From: an uncultured Pelagibacteraceae bacterium
GTDB taxonomy: Bacteria; Pseudomonadota; Alphaproteobacteria; Pelagibacterales; Pelagibacteraceae
DNA length: 64,000 nt
Reading direction: 5' to 3'
NCBI GenBank assembly: GCA_902604005.1
Contig: CACKXH010000003.1
Coordinates: 26,178-90,177 of the forward strand
In this document: piece after piece, positions 17,834 to 26,583 of the stretch
How positions within the stretch are numbered: the first letter of the stretch is position 1
Layout: every line of letters starts with the position of its first letter
Program-made: the position numbers and the translations under genes
Notes under the pieces: model-generated
Seen by the model: only the letters and a program-made list of their open reading frames with translations
The model's database searches: none
What the model was told of the DNA's origin: nothing

Positions 17834-17852
17834 ATTTCTTCCTATTGTTTAT

Positions 17853-17870
17853 TTATTTGTTAACAAATAA
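17853..17870. repeat. 18-bp perfect palindrome in the aapJ leader
   Basis: TTATTTGTTAACAAATAA is its own reverse complement and lies 20-37 bases before the aapJ ATG. It could be a regulator's operator or an RNA stem. Confidence 0.6.
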
Positions 17871-17889
17871 TTCAAAATAACTTTTGAAT
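17870..17889. repeat. Second hairpin in the aapJ leader
   Basis: ATTCAAAA (17870-17877) and TTTTGAAT (17882-17889) form an 8-bp stem with a TAAC loop, directly abutting the palindrome at 17853-17870. Together they fill most of the leader between the likely promoter and the ribosome-binding site. Confidence 0.55.
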
Positions 17890-17896
17890 ATCCATA

Positions 17897-17925
17897 ATTT
17901 AAGCATGTAAGAAAAAACTCTTCAA
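17897..17925 (-). promoter_or_regulatory. Candidate sigma-70 promoter of aapJ
   Basis: On the minus strand, TTGAAG (17920-17925) and TTAAAT (17897-17902) are spaced by 17 bases. A TTGACA also occurs further upstream (near 17955), so an additional start is possible. The rest of the gap to tRNA-Arg (17960-18008) shows nothing clear. Confidence 0.4.
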
Positions 17926-18008
17926 CAAATATTTTTTGTCAGAAATGAAATGTGTCAAATGTAGTCAAGTAAAATTTACAGGGGAAATTAAGAGAAAAAA
18001 GCTAAAAA

Positions 18009-18085
18009 TGGCGCGCCCTGGAGGATTCGAACCTCCGACCCTCGGTTTAGAAAACCGATGCTCTATCCAGCTGAGCTAAGGGCGC
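18009..18085 (-). tRNA. tRNA-Arg (TCT)
   Basis: Read on the minus strand: acceptor stem GCGCCCT/AGGGCGC, D-arm with AGCTCAGCTGGATAGAGC, anticodon loop TTTCTAA with anticodon TCT (plus-strand 18049-18051), T-arm GGTTCGAATCC and an encoded CCA at 18009-18011. It lies only 31 bases after trkH, so it may be processed from that transcript. Confidence 0.96.
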
Positions 18086-18116
18086 AATTTTAGGTTTATA
18101 GATATACAATAATAAC

Positions 18117-19523
18117 TTAACTTTTAAAAAGAAATTTTTTAATTAGAAGCAAAATTGTTAACAACTCAATTCTACCTATAATCATAAAGAAAATAAGAGT
18201 ATATTTTGTCAAAAAATGAAGATTATTAAAATCAAATCCAGCTAAACCATAAATTGAGGAATTCACAGTGTTCATTAATGTCAAAATTGATAATTTAAAT
18301 GATTTTTCAAAATGAATGCCACTTAGACTTAAAAGTGAAGTTAGTATAAAAATAGATAGAATAAATATTAAAATTGTTAAAAAATACTTATTAATTTCAT
18401 TAAAATCAAAATTAATTTTAGTAAATATCAATCTATTCATAAAAATATTTTTTGGCCTACTAAAAGATAAAATTTGATTCATGGAATATTTAAATAATGA
18501 ATAAACTTTAATAAATCTCAATCCAGAGCTAGTTGAGAAAAAAGAACCACCAATAATCACTAAAATTAAATAAACAAAAATTAAATTCGGTTTTTCTGTA
18601 TCAAGTGAAAAACCTATATTTGATATACTTGTAGAGACAGATAATAAATTATAAGAAAAGTCAGTATTAAAAGAAAAAAAGAGAAAAAAAACAGTAATCA
18701 CGATTATGAAATAAATTATCAAATGTAAATCTTCATAAAAAAAGTTGATATTTTTGTTTTTAATAAAAACCAAGTTATAACTAAAAAAAATACTAAAAAA
18801 AGACAAGAGCATTAATATAGATAAAATAATAACTTGAGTATTTTCTTTAAATATACTTGATAAATCATTTACAGGTAAAAATCCTCCTGAAGAAATAAGT
18901 GTAAAAGCTAAATTTAAAGAGTCGAATGATCTTATAGAAAAAATATTTAAAATTACAAAAATCAAAAAAGTTAAAATTGAATATAAAAGAAAAATCTTAC
19001 TCGCTTGTTTAAAAATTTCTGAACTATTAAATGATATGAAATTTGTTAATGTTTTTTTGAAACTTTCATCGTAAATATCAATTAAATAAATAATAGAAAA
19101 TAAAAAATAAAGACCCCCTAGCCATTGAGTAGAAGATCTCCACAAAACTAAACTTTGATCAATATGTTTTATATTTTCAAAAATAGTAAAACCAGTAGAT
19201 GTGAAACCTGAAACAGCTTCAAAAAAAGAGTTTAAAAATGTTAAATTATAAATGCTGAAATAAAATGGCACAGATAGAATTAAAGGTATTAAGATATAAC
19301 CTAAAAAAACAGTCAAAATCTTATTATATATATTTGTTTTAATCTTAGGAGCACTAAACTTATAAAAAAAAATCGAAATTATTAGCGATAATATAAAACT
19401 CCAATAATATGTATTTAGATTTAAATATAGATTGAGATAATAAGAATAAATTATATTAAAAAAAGATAGAATAGAAATTAATCCAAAGAAAAAACTTAAA
19501 TATTTAATCTGCAAAGCAAACAT
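18117..19523 (-). CDS. trkH: Trk potassium uptake membrane subunit TrkH
   Basis: A 468-residue membrane protein of the Trk/Ktr K+ uptake family. The four pore-loop repeats are visible as SGFTSTGFTIF near 105, SSGGFLPV near 212, SNIGFSLDT near 302 and GLAGFDFNN near 424, the first with the selectivity Gly. A STSGLRFIKV segment follows the third helix pair. TrkA, the NAD-binding regulator, is encoded 6 bases upstream, so the two form one transporter. Composition is extremely Phe/Ile/Leu-rich. Confidence 0.9.
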   Translation of the reverse strand: MFALQIKYLSFFFGLISILSFFNIIYSYYLNLYLNLNTYYWSFILSLIISIFFYKFSAPKIKTNIYNKILTVFLGYILIPLILSVPFYFSIYNLTFLNSFFEAVSGFTSTGFTIFENIKHIDQSLVLWRSSTQWLGGLYFLFSIIYLIDIYDESFKKTLTNFISFNSSEIFKQASKIFLLYSILTFLIFVILNIFSIRSFDSLNLAFTLISSGGFLPVNDLSSIFKENTQVIILSILMLLSFFSIFFSYNLVFIKNKNINFFYEDLHLIIYFIIVITVFFLFFSFNTDFSYNLLSVSTSISNIGFSLDTEKPNLIFVYLILVIIGGSFFSTSSGLRFIKVYSLFKYSMNQILSFSRPKNIFMNRLIFTKINFDFNEINKYFLTILIFILSIFILTSLLSLSGIHFEKSFKLSILTLMNTVNSSIYGLAGFDFNNLHFLTKYTLIFFMIIGRIELLTILLLIKKFLFKS

Positions 19524-19529
19524 ATATAT

Positions 19530-20921
19530 TTAAACTGAACTCAATCTAAAAATATTTTCAACAAATGAAATTGAGTCTTTTTTAGCAATAAAAACAACTT
19601 GGTCGTCTTTTTTGAAAATAAAGTCTGATCTAGGAATAATGACTTTCTTTTCTCTTAAAACAGCACCTATTCTAATTTCATCTGGAAGATTAGAATTTTT
19701 TAATTCTTTATTGATTAGCTCAGATGTTTCTATAACTTCTGCTTCAATAACTTCATACTCACCATTTGAAATCGTATAAGCATTTTCAATTGTTCCTTTA
19801 TGAACATGTTTTAAAATACTAGAAACAGTATTCATTCTTGGATCTATTAAATCATCTATTTTTAAAGAGGATTGAAGTAAGGAATAATTTGGCTTATTAA
19901 TTAAAGCCATTGTTCTTTTATCATCTATATTTTTTTTATCTTTTGCAAATTTTTCAACTAAAACACTTACCATTAAATTGTCTTCATCATCGTTTGTAAG
20001 AGCAAGTACAGTTTCTGCTTCATCCAAATTAGCTTCTAATAAAACCTCTTCCTCTAACCCGTTGCCATTTATGACAATAGTATCATTTAATTCATTAGCT
20101 AAATATTCTGCTCTATCCTTGTCTTTCTCTACTATTTTTACTCTTACAGTGTCTAATGTTTCCTCAATATTTTTAGCTAAATTATAACCAATATTACCAC
20201 CACCAATAATTAAAATTTTCTTAGAAATTTTTTCTTCATGACCAAACGCTTTTAAAGTTTCTGCCATTTGAGATGAATTAATTAAAAGATAAATTTTGTC
20301 ATCTTTTTTTACAGAATCAGTTTTTTTGGGAATAAAAAATTTATCATCTCTATTTATACCAATAATATTAGCTTCGAGCTTTGGATACTTTTTTGTAAGT
20401 TCGTTAAATTTTATATCTATTGACTTACAACCATCTTTTATAAGAATTTCTAATAATCTAATCTTATTATCTGCGAATGGAACACTGTCTAGTGCACCTG
20501 GTGCTTCTAATTTTCTTTGAATTGATTTGGCAATTTCAATTTCGGGAGAAATAATTACATCTATAGGTAAATTTTCTTTACTGTAAACTCTGGTAAACTT
20601 GGGATTTAAGTAATCTTGAGATCTAATTCTAGCAATTTTCTTTTGAATATTAAAAATTGAAAAAGCAATTTGACATATAAGCATGTTAATTTCATCATTT
20701 CTTGTGACTGCAATAATCATATCTGTTTCAGATGCATTAGCTTTTTCAAGGATTGATGGATATGTAGCTTTTCCTACAATCGCCTTGACATCAAGACTAT
20801 CGTTAATTTTTTGAATATCTTCACTAGATTGATCTATAACCGTTATAGAATGTCCCTGTTCACTCAATAGTTTAGCTATAGTGAAACCCACTCTACCAGC
20901 GCCACAAATTATTATGTTCAT
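19530..20921 (-). CDS. trkA: Trk potassium transport NAD-binding protein TrkA
   Basis: A 463-residue peripheral membrane protein with two RCK (Rossmann) units: GAGRVGFTIAKLL near residue 7 and GGGNIGYNLAKNI near 238. Each is followed by a TrkA_C domain (about 140-220 and 375-460). It binds NAD(H) and gates TrkH. The ATG abuts the ntrX stop, continuing the alphaproteobacterial ntrY-ntrX-trkA order. In many relatives hfq follows; here trkH follows instead. Confidence 0.93.
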   Translation of the reverse strand: MNIIICGAGRVGFTIAKLLSEQGHSITVIDQSSEDIQKINDSLDVKAIVGKATYPSILEKANASETDMIIAVTRNDEINMLICQIAFSIFNIQKKIARIRSQDYLNPKFTRVYSKENLPIDVIISPEIEIAKSIQRKLEAPGALDSVPFADNKIRLLEILIKDGCKSIDIKFNELTKKYPKLEANIIGINRDDKFFIPKKTDSVKKDDKIYLLINSSQMAETLKAFGHEEKISKKILIIGGGNIGYNLAKNIEETLDTVRVKIVEKDKDRAEYLANELNDTIVINGNGLEEEVLLEANLDEAETVLALTNDDEDNLMVSVLVEKFAKDKKNIDDKRTMALINKPNYSLLQSSLKIDDLIDPRMNTVSSILKHVHKGTIENAYTISNGEYEVIEAEVIETSELINKELKNSNLPDEIRIGAVLREKKVIIPRSDFIFKKDDQVVFIAKKDSISFVENIFRLSSV

Positions 20922-22277
20922 TTAATTAAATTCTTTTATTCCTAAACCTTTTAATTTTCTATGAAGTGCACTTCTTTCCATACCTACAAAGTTAGCTGTT
21001 TTAGATATATTTCCATTAAATTTTTTTAATTGAATAGTTAAATACTCCTTTTCAAAATTTTCTCTAGCTTCTTTTAATGGCACAGATAGTCTATTTTCTT
21101 TAATTTTATCACTTAAACCGTCGATTTTAATTGATTCTTTAATTATATTTGAAACTTTGTCTTTATTATCAGGTTGTAATATTGCTATCCTTTCAATTAA
21201 ATTTCTTAGTTCTCTAACATTTCCTTTCCAGTTATGGCTTAAGATATAACTATCATTTTCATCAATTTCTAAATTTTTAATATTATAATTTTGTGAAATT
21301 TTCGTTGAAAAATATTTTATTAAAAGTGGAATATCAGATACTCTTTCATTTAAAGATTGTATGTTTATTTCAAAAACATTGAGCCTATGATATAAATCTT
21401 CTCTAAAATTTCCAATTTCAATTTCTTCTAAAAGATTTTTGCTACTTGAACAAATTAGTCTAACATCAACATTTACTAAATTATTACCATTTAATCTTTT
21501 AAATTTTTGATCTGTAAGAACTCTTAATATTTTAGACTGAATGTCTAAAGGAATTTCAGAAACTTGATCTATAAGTAATGTGCCTTGATTTGCTTTTTCA
21601 AGAGCACCATATGAAATTGAACCATTTTCTTTTTCTTCACCAAATAACTCCAGTTCATATTTATTTGAGTCTAGCAAAGCTCCGTTCAAAATTATGAAAG
21701 GCTTATTATTTCTTTTAGAAATTTTGTGAATTTTTCTAGCTACTAATTCTTTACCTGAGCCTGAAGGTCCGTTAATAAGAACTCTGCTATCTGTTATTGA
21801 AATTTTATTTATTTGTTCTCTTATATTGCAAATATTTTTACTATTTCCAATAAGTTCGTATGAAGAAAATAATCTATTTTCATACTCTTTATTTTCAGAT
21901 TTTAAATTAATATTTTCTACAGCTCGAGTTATAAAATTAAGTAATCTCGATTGGTCAAAAGGTTTTTCTACAAATTCGAAGGCTCCATGTTTAAGAGAAT
22001 TAACTGCCATTTCTATATTAGCATGGCCTGTAATAATGATTACTGGAACATCTTTATTTTTAGATTTAATATGTGATAAAAGTTCAATACCATCATTATC
22101 CCCTTTGTCTAATTTTACATCCAGAATTGCTACATCTGGCATTTTTTTATCTATTTCAGTTAAAGCTTGATTGTAATTTGCAGCAACTCTTGTTTTATAA
22201 CCAGCATCTATTATTAATTCATTAAGAATTTTTCTTATGTCAGCGTTATCGTCAACTATTAAGATTTCTATTGCCAT
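20922..22277 (-). CDS. ntrX: NtrX-type response regulator with degenerate AAA+ domain
   Basis: A 451-residue regulator with a receiver domain (1-120, phospho-acceptor Asp53 in ILDVKL), an AAA+ domain (140-370, Walker A GPSGSGKE at 170-177) and a Fis-type helix-turn-helix (about 415-450, GNISKTANFVGMERSALHRKL). The sigma-54 contact motif GAFTGA is absent: the place after ELFGEEK reads ENGSISYG. The Walker B acid pair is LLIDQ (Asp237-Gln238) rather than DE. The FREDLYHRL sensor region is kept. It therefore probably acts as a phosphorylation-controlled DNA-binding protein, not a sigma-54 activator, consistent with SAR11 having few sigma factors. Partner kinase: NtrY, encoded just upstream. Confidence 0.92.
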   Translation of the reverse strand: MAIEILIVDDNADIRKILNELIIDAGYKTRVAANYNQALTEIDKKMPDVAILDVKLDKGDNDGIELLSHIKSKNKDVPVIIITGHANIEMAVNSLKHGAFEFVEKPFDQSRLLNFITRAVENINLKSENKEYENRLFSSYELIGNSKNICNIREQINKISITDSRVLINGPSGSGKELVARKIHKISKRNNKPFIILNGALLDSNKYELELFGEEKENGSISYGALEKANQGTLLIDQVSEIPLDIQSKILRVLTDQKFKRLNGNNLVNVDVRLICSSSKNLLEEIEIGNFREDLYHRLNVFEINIQSLNERVSDIPLLIKYFSTKISQNYNIKNLEIDENDSYILSHNWKGNVRELRNLIERIAILQPDNKDKVSNIIKESIKIDGLSDKIKENRLSVPLKEARENFEKEYLTIQLKKFNGNISKTANFVGMERSALHRKLKGLGIKEFN

Positions 22278-24058
22278 CTAATCTAAAATTAATTTCTACT
22301 TTTGCACCATTTGAAATAGGTAAAAATAAAAGTTCTCCATTATGATCATTTATTATTTTATTAACTATTGATAAACCTAAACCTGTTCCATTTTTTTTTG
22401 TAGTAAAATAAGGGTTAATAATTTTTTTAATATCATTTTTAAACTGATCAAAACCTATTCCATTATCTAATAAAGTGAGTTTAATATGGTCATTATTATC
22501 TAAAATTTCAATTGAAATTTTTTTTCTTAAAATCAGCCACTTTTTCAGACTTTTGGTTAATACTTTCAATAGAATTTTTTATTAAATTAAAAAAAACTCT
22601 ATTTAACTGCTCTTTATCACAGTTGAATAAAATCTTATCATGATTTTTTGTAAAATTAATTTCAATAGTTTTATCAAACGTAGAAGATAATTTAATACTT
22701 TCATTTAAAATTACTATCAGATCATTATCTTTAAATACAGGCTTAGGCATTCTTGCAAAATCAGAAAATTCATTAACTAAATTTTCAATTTGTTTAATTT
22801 GGTTATTTATAATTTTTAAATTTTCTTTAAAATTATCTTGATCATTTGAACCAAGTTGATTTGTATATTTTTCTTTAAGTCTATCAATTGTTAGCTGTAA
22901 TGGAGTTAGTGGGTTTTTAATTTCATGGGCTAATTTTCGAGCTAAACTTCCCCATGCTTCATGTCTTTCATTTATGATAAGTTTTGATTGCTGATTTTTT
23001 AATCTATTAATCATAGAATTAAAATTTTTATTTAGTACCTCTAAATCTTTATCAGTTTTTATTTCGGGCACTTTTGTATCCAAATTACCTTCACCGATTG
23101 CAGTTGATGCTAAAATAAGGTTATTAATTGATCGAAAAAATCTTGATGAAAATCTAATAGCAATCGAAATTGATAAAAATAATAACATAGTAACAATAAT
23201 TATATAAATAATAGCGAATGAAATTTTTATACCACTGCTTTTTTCTTCTACAGTATAATAAAAACTAATAGCTTCTTGAGATTCAGTAAGATACTTGGAA
23301 ATATCTGTTCCAAGATATTTTACTATATATAAAAATCTGTTTTCAAAAGCTTGTAGTCGCATAATTGCAGCAGATTTGTTTTGTGGTGCATTTATAATCT
23401 TTAAAGGTCTATCATCATCTAATATTAAATTTATAGCTTGATCTAATGGTGGATTGTAATTGTCAGGATTTTCTAAAGATGAAAAAATTAATTTTTTATT
23501 GTCATCAATTATATGGACTTCATCAACATCGCGAATTAATCTTTGAGTATTTAAAAATCTAAAATATTGATCCTTATTATTATTTAAAAAATTAGAACTT
23601 TTGTTTACATCAAAAGCAACTAAGACAATATCTGCTTGAATTTTATTTCTAACCTCTTGGACATAGCTTTTTGCAAGATCATAGGAGTTATCTACGACAG
23701 TAGAAATTTTTTTATCAAAATATTTTTCTAAAGCAAAAGAAAATAAAAATAATGAAAATATTGAAATTAAAATAGAGGGTATTAAAGTAAATAATGAAAA
23801 ATATGTAATATATTTTTTATTGGAATTTAAACCATCCTTATCTATATCATTTTTTATTGATTTTTTAATTTCATTGAAAATAAAAACAAATAATAAAAAA
23901 AGTAAAAAAATATTTAAAAGTAATAAATATTTAAGGTTGTTTTGATTTAAATTAATAAAACTTTTGTCTATAAAGGTTAAAAAAGTTAAAAAACCAATAA
24001 ATAGTGTGATACTAGAGAGAATAATTATGAATATATTTTTTTTCAAAAATTCTAACAT
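22252..24058 (-). CDS. ntrY: NtrY-type sensor histidine kinase, split by a frameshift
   Basis: The kinase is encoded in two frames. Frame one (22508-24058, 516 aa) has N-terminal membrane helices (about 8-30, 40-60 and 92-112), a periplasmic sensor region, another helix near 280-305, HAMP, the H-box LARKLAHEIKNPLTPLQ and the N-box NLIKNSIES, then stops. Frame two (from about 22517 down to 22252) holds the rest of the ATPase: DNGIGF and GTGLGLSIV. The switch lies at an A8 run (plus-strand T8, 22518-22525); removing one A joins them into about 601 residues. The 3' end overlaps the ntrX start by 26 bases. An assembly error, a true mutation, or slippage on A8 can each explain this. Confidence 0.88.
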
Positions 24059-24084
24059 AATTTAGAATTATAACATTTAAACAA

Positions 24085-25191
24085 ATGAACAACTATTTTG
24101 TAATATTAGCTGCTGGCAAAAGTAAGAGATTTCATAATAAAATAGCTAAACAATTCCACAATTATAAGAATAAAGAAATTATTGATCATTCAATTGACAA
24201 ATCATTGGATTCAAACCTTTTTAATAAAATATTAGTTGTAACAAACAACTTAAATCGACTTAAGAAAAAAAAATATCCTAAAATAGTTAAGATAATTAGA
24301 GGTGGTAAAGAGAGATCAGACTCATCTTTAATAGCTTTGAAATATCTCAAAAAATATAAGCCAAAAAATGTATTTGTGCATGATGCTGCTAGACCTAATT
24401 TTTCGATTAAATTACTTAAAAATATAGCTAAAAATTTAAAAAACTATAAAGCTGTAGTTCCTATTATTAGATCTAAAGACTCAATTAAATATAAAACTCA
24501 AAACCAAATATTTAATCTAAATAGAGATAATTTATTATTAACGCAAACTCCTCAAGCATTTAGGTTTAAAGAACTATATGAATTTGCTAAAAATCAAAAA
24601 AATAAAATAACTGATGAAGCAACATTATTTATTAATAAAAATTATAAAATAAAATTCATAAATGGTGAGAACCAAAATAATAAAATTACATATATTAACG
24701 ATATTAAAACTTCTAAAACTTATTATGGTATTGGATTTGATATCCACAAATTAATAAGAAATAAAAAACTTTTTCTTGGTGGAATTAAAATACCTTTTCA
24801 CTCAGGTCTTGAGGGGCATTCAGATGGAGATGTAATTTTACATGCAATTATTGATGCTATTTTAGGCGCTATAAGAAAAAAAGATATTGGAACTTATTTT
24901 CCAAATACAAAAATATTTAAAAATATTAGGTCTCCAAAAATGTTAAAACCAATTATTAATCATCTAAGTAAATCTAATTTATCTATTAACAATTTAGATA
25001 TTAATCTGATTTGTGAAAAGCCAAAAGTTTCAAAATATCGAAATAAAATAATTGCATCAATTTCAAAATTAATAGACTTAAATAAAAATCAAATTAATTT
25101 AAAAGGTAAAACAGTAGAAAAGTTAGGTTTAATAGGTAAAGAAAAAGCGATTGCTTGTGAGGTAATAATTTCAGTTACAAAATATGATTAA
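24085..25191 (+). CDS. ispDF: Bifunctional IspD/IspF enzyme of isoprenoid synthesis
   Basis: A 368-residue fusion carrying steps three and five of the MEP pathway. Residues 1-212 are 2-C-methylerythritol 4-phosphate cytidylyltransferase (LAAGKSKRF near 9, VHDAARP near 98, TQTPQAF near 152). Residues 213-368 are 2,4-cyclodiphosphate synthase (GIGFDIHKL, GHSDGDVILHAIIDAILGA, TVEKLGLIGKEKAI). The fusion is the usual alphaproteobacterial form. dxr of the same pathway is at 46987. It is divergent from ntrY with only 26 bases between the starts, and overlaps pgpA by 8 bases. Confidence 0.94.
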   Translation: MNNYFVILAAGKSKRFHNKIAKQFHNYKNKEIIDHSIDKSLDSNLFNKILVVTNNLNRLKKKKYPKIVKIIRGGKERSDSSLIALKYLKKYKPKNVFVHDAARPNFSIKLLKNIAKNLKNYKAVVPIIRSKDSIKYKTQNQIFNLNRDNLLLTQTPQAFRFKELYEFAKNQKNKITDEATLFINKNYKIKFINGENQNNKITYINDIKTSKTYYGIGFDIHKLIRNKKLFLGGIKIPFHSGLEGHSDGDVILHAIIDAILGAIRKKDIGTYFPNTKIFKNIRSPKMLKPIINHLSKSNLSINNLDINLICEKPKVSKYRNKIIASISKLIDLNKNQINLKGKTVEKLGLIGKEKAIACEVIISVTKYD

Positions 25192-25687
25192 AACTTTAAA
25201 TACATTATTTGTCACAATGTTTGGTTTAGGAAAAGTTTCAAAAATTCCTGGTACTTTAGGATCATTAGTTACAATAATTGTACTTTATATTTTCTTCCAT
25301 ATATTAAATTTATCTTCAAACTTAATATTGATAGGTTTGATAGTTATTTTTATTATTTCTTTTTTGGCAGTTGCAACTCATATTAAAGAAAGTGAAAACA
25401 AAGACCCAAAAGAAATAATTATAGATGAATTTATTGGTCAATCTATACCAATTTATCTTTATGAAATTTCACATGGAACAGAAAAGTTAGCTGATGAAGC
25501 TATAATTTTTTATGGTGTTTGTTTTATATTATTTAGATTTTTTGACATAGCAAAACCATTTCCAGTAAGTTTTTTTGATAAAAATTTCAAAAATAGTTTT
25601 GGTGTTATTATGGATGATGTTTGTGCTGGTTTTTATGTTGTTTTATCGTTAATTTGTTTTATGGTTTTGAGTAGTTATTTTATCTGA
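25184..25687 (+). CDS. pgpA: Phosphatidylglycerophosphatase A
   Basis: A 167-residue membrane enzyme that removes the phosphate of phosphatidylglycerophosphate to give phosphatidylglycerol. The family start FGLGKVSKIPGTLGSL (about 15-30), the metal-binding IIIDEFIGQ near 77 and the closing GVIMDDVCAGFY near 138 are present, with three to four helices. It overlaps ispDF by 8 bases and shares one base with the cinA-like gene. Confidence 0.88.
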   Translation: MIKTLNTLFVTMFGLGKVSKIPGTLGSLVTIIVLYIFFHILNLSSNLILIGLIVIFIISFLAVATHIKESENKDPKEIIIDEFIGQSIPIYLYEISHGTEKLADEAIIFYGVCFILFRFFDIAKPFPVSFFDKNFKNSFGVIMDDVCAGFYVVLSLICFMVLSSYFI

Positions 25688-26148
25688 TGAAATCTTTAAT
25701 AAAAATACTAACTAAAAAAAAACTAAAAATTTCACTTGCAGAGTCTTGTACTGGAGGATTACTAGCTAGCAATATTACTTCAATTAATGGCGCATCAAAA
25801 GTATTTAATTTAGGTTTTGTTACCTATTCTAACCAAGCAAAAATTAAGATTTTAAAAGTAAATAAAAATATTATTAGAAAATATGGTGCTGTAAGCCATG
25901 AGTGCTGTTCGATAATGGTTAAAAATTTATCTAAAATATCTAAAGCTGATATAAATGTTTCAATAACTGGTATTGCGGGACCCAAAGGTGGTACTAAACA
26001 AAAACCTGTAGGTTTAGTCTATATTGGTGTTAAAAAAGGGAGTAAAACACAAATAATTAAGTGTTTATTTAAAAATAAAAAAAGATCCTCAATACAAAAA
26101 GCTACTGTTAAAAAAGCTTTAGATTTAGTTCTTAGAATTACCAAATAA
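25687..26148 (+). CDS. CinA C-terminal domain protein (nicotinamide-nucleotide amidase-like)
   Basis: A 153-residue stand-alone CinA C-terminal domain (PncC type), which in characterised members deamidates NMN to nicotinate mononucleotide. Signatures: SLAESCTGGLLASNIT (17-32), VTYSNQAK near 50, GAVSHECC near 66, and SITGIAGPKGGTKQKPVGLVYI near 97. There is no N-terminal MoCF-like domain, so it is the short form. Its last 24 bases overlap, tail to tail, the end of the COQ10-like gene. Confidence 0.87.
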   Translation: MKSLIKILTKKKLKISLAESCTGGLLASNITSINGASKVFNLGFVTYSNQAKIKILKVNKNIIRKYGAVSHECCSIMVKNLSKISKADINVSITGIAGPKGGTKQKPVGLVYIGVKKGSKTQIIKCLFKNKKRSSIQKATVKKALDLVLRITK

Positions 26149-26583
26149 CTCTTCAGCTCTTTTCTGAAAAGCATCAGCTATTTTCTCTAAACCAAATTGA
26201 AAAGAAACAACCATTAAAGAGTTTAAAAATTTATTTTTAATTTCAAAATCAATATCAAAAGTAACTTCTGTAATTCCATTTTTTTTATCAACAAACATCC
26301 AATTATTAGATAAATGATTTAAAGGTCCATCTATATTTTTAACAAATATAGAATCTTTTCTCTTATTAAAGACCACATCACTTTTATAAGTATCCTTAAA
26401 TACTCCTTTGCCAATTGTTAAATCTGCAATAATTTTTGTTAAATCACCCTCATTTTTATTTTCATGTATTTTCGCATCAAAACAAAATGGAACGAATTTT
26501 GGATATTTTTCGATATCTAAAACTAAATCAATTAAATCTTTTTTTTTACATTCAATTAATCGCTTAACTGAAGCTTTGGGCAT
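26125..26583 (-). CDS. COQ10/RatA-type START-domain protein
   Basis: A 152-residue SRPBCC/START-like protein of the ubiquinone-binding COQ10 family. Visible: the N-terminal strand KRLIECKKKDLIDLVLDIEKYPKFVPFC, the GPLNHLSNNWMFV middle, the EVTFDIDFEIKN strand and the long C-terminal helix FQKRAEELFG (each 28 residues or less; positions about 6-33, 89-101, 110-121 and 138-147). Likely a quinone chaperone for respiration. It directly follows lipA (shared base), a common alphaproteobacterial order. RatA toxin-like function is an older label for the same family. Confidence 0.83.
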   Translation of the reverse strand: MPKASVKRLIECKKKDLIDLVLDIEKYPKFVPFCFDAKIHENKNEGDLTKIIADLTIGKGVFKDTYKSDVVFNKRKDSIFVKNIDGPLNHLSNNWMFVDKKNGITEVTFDIDFEIKNKFLNSLMVVSFQFGLEKIADAFQKRAEELFGNSKN

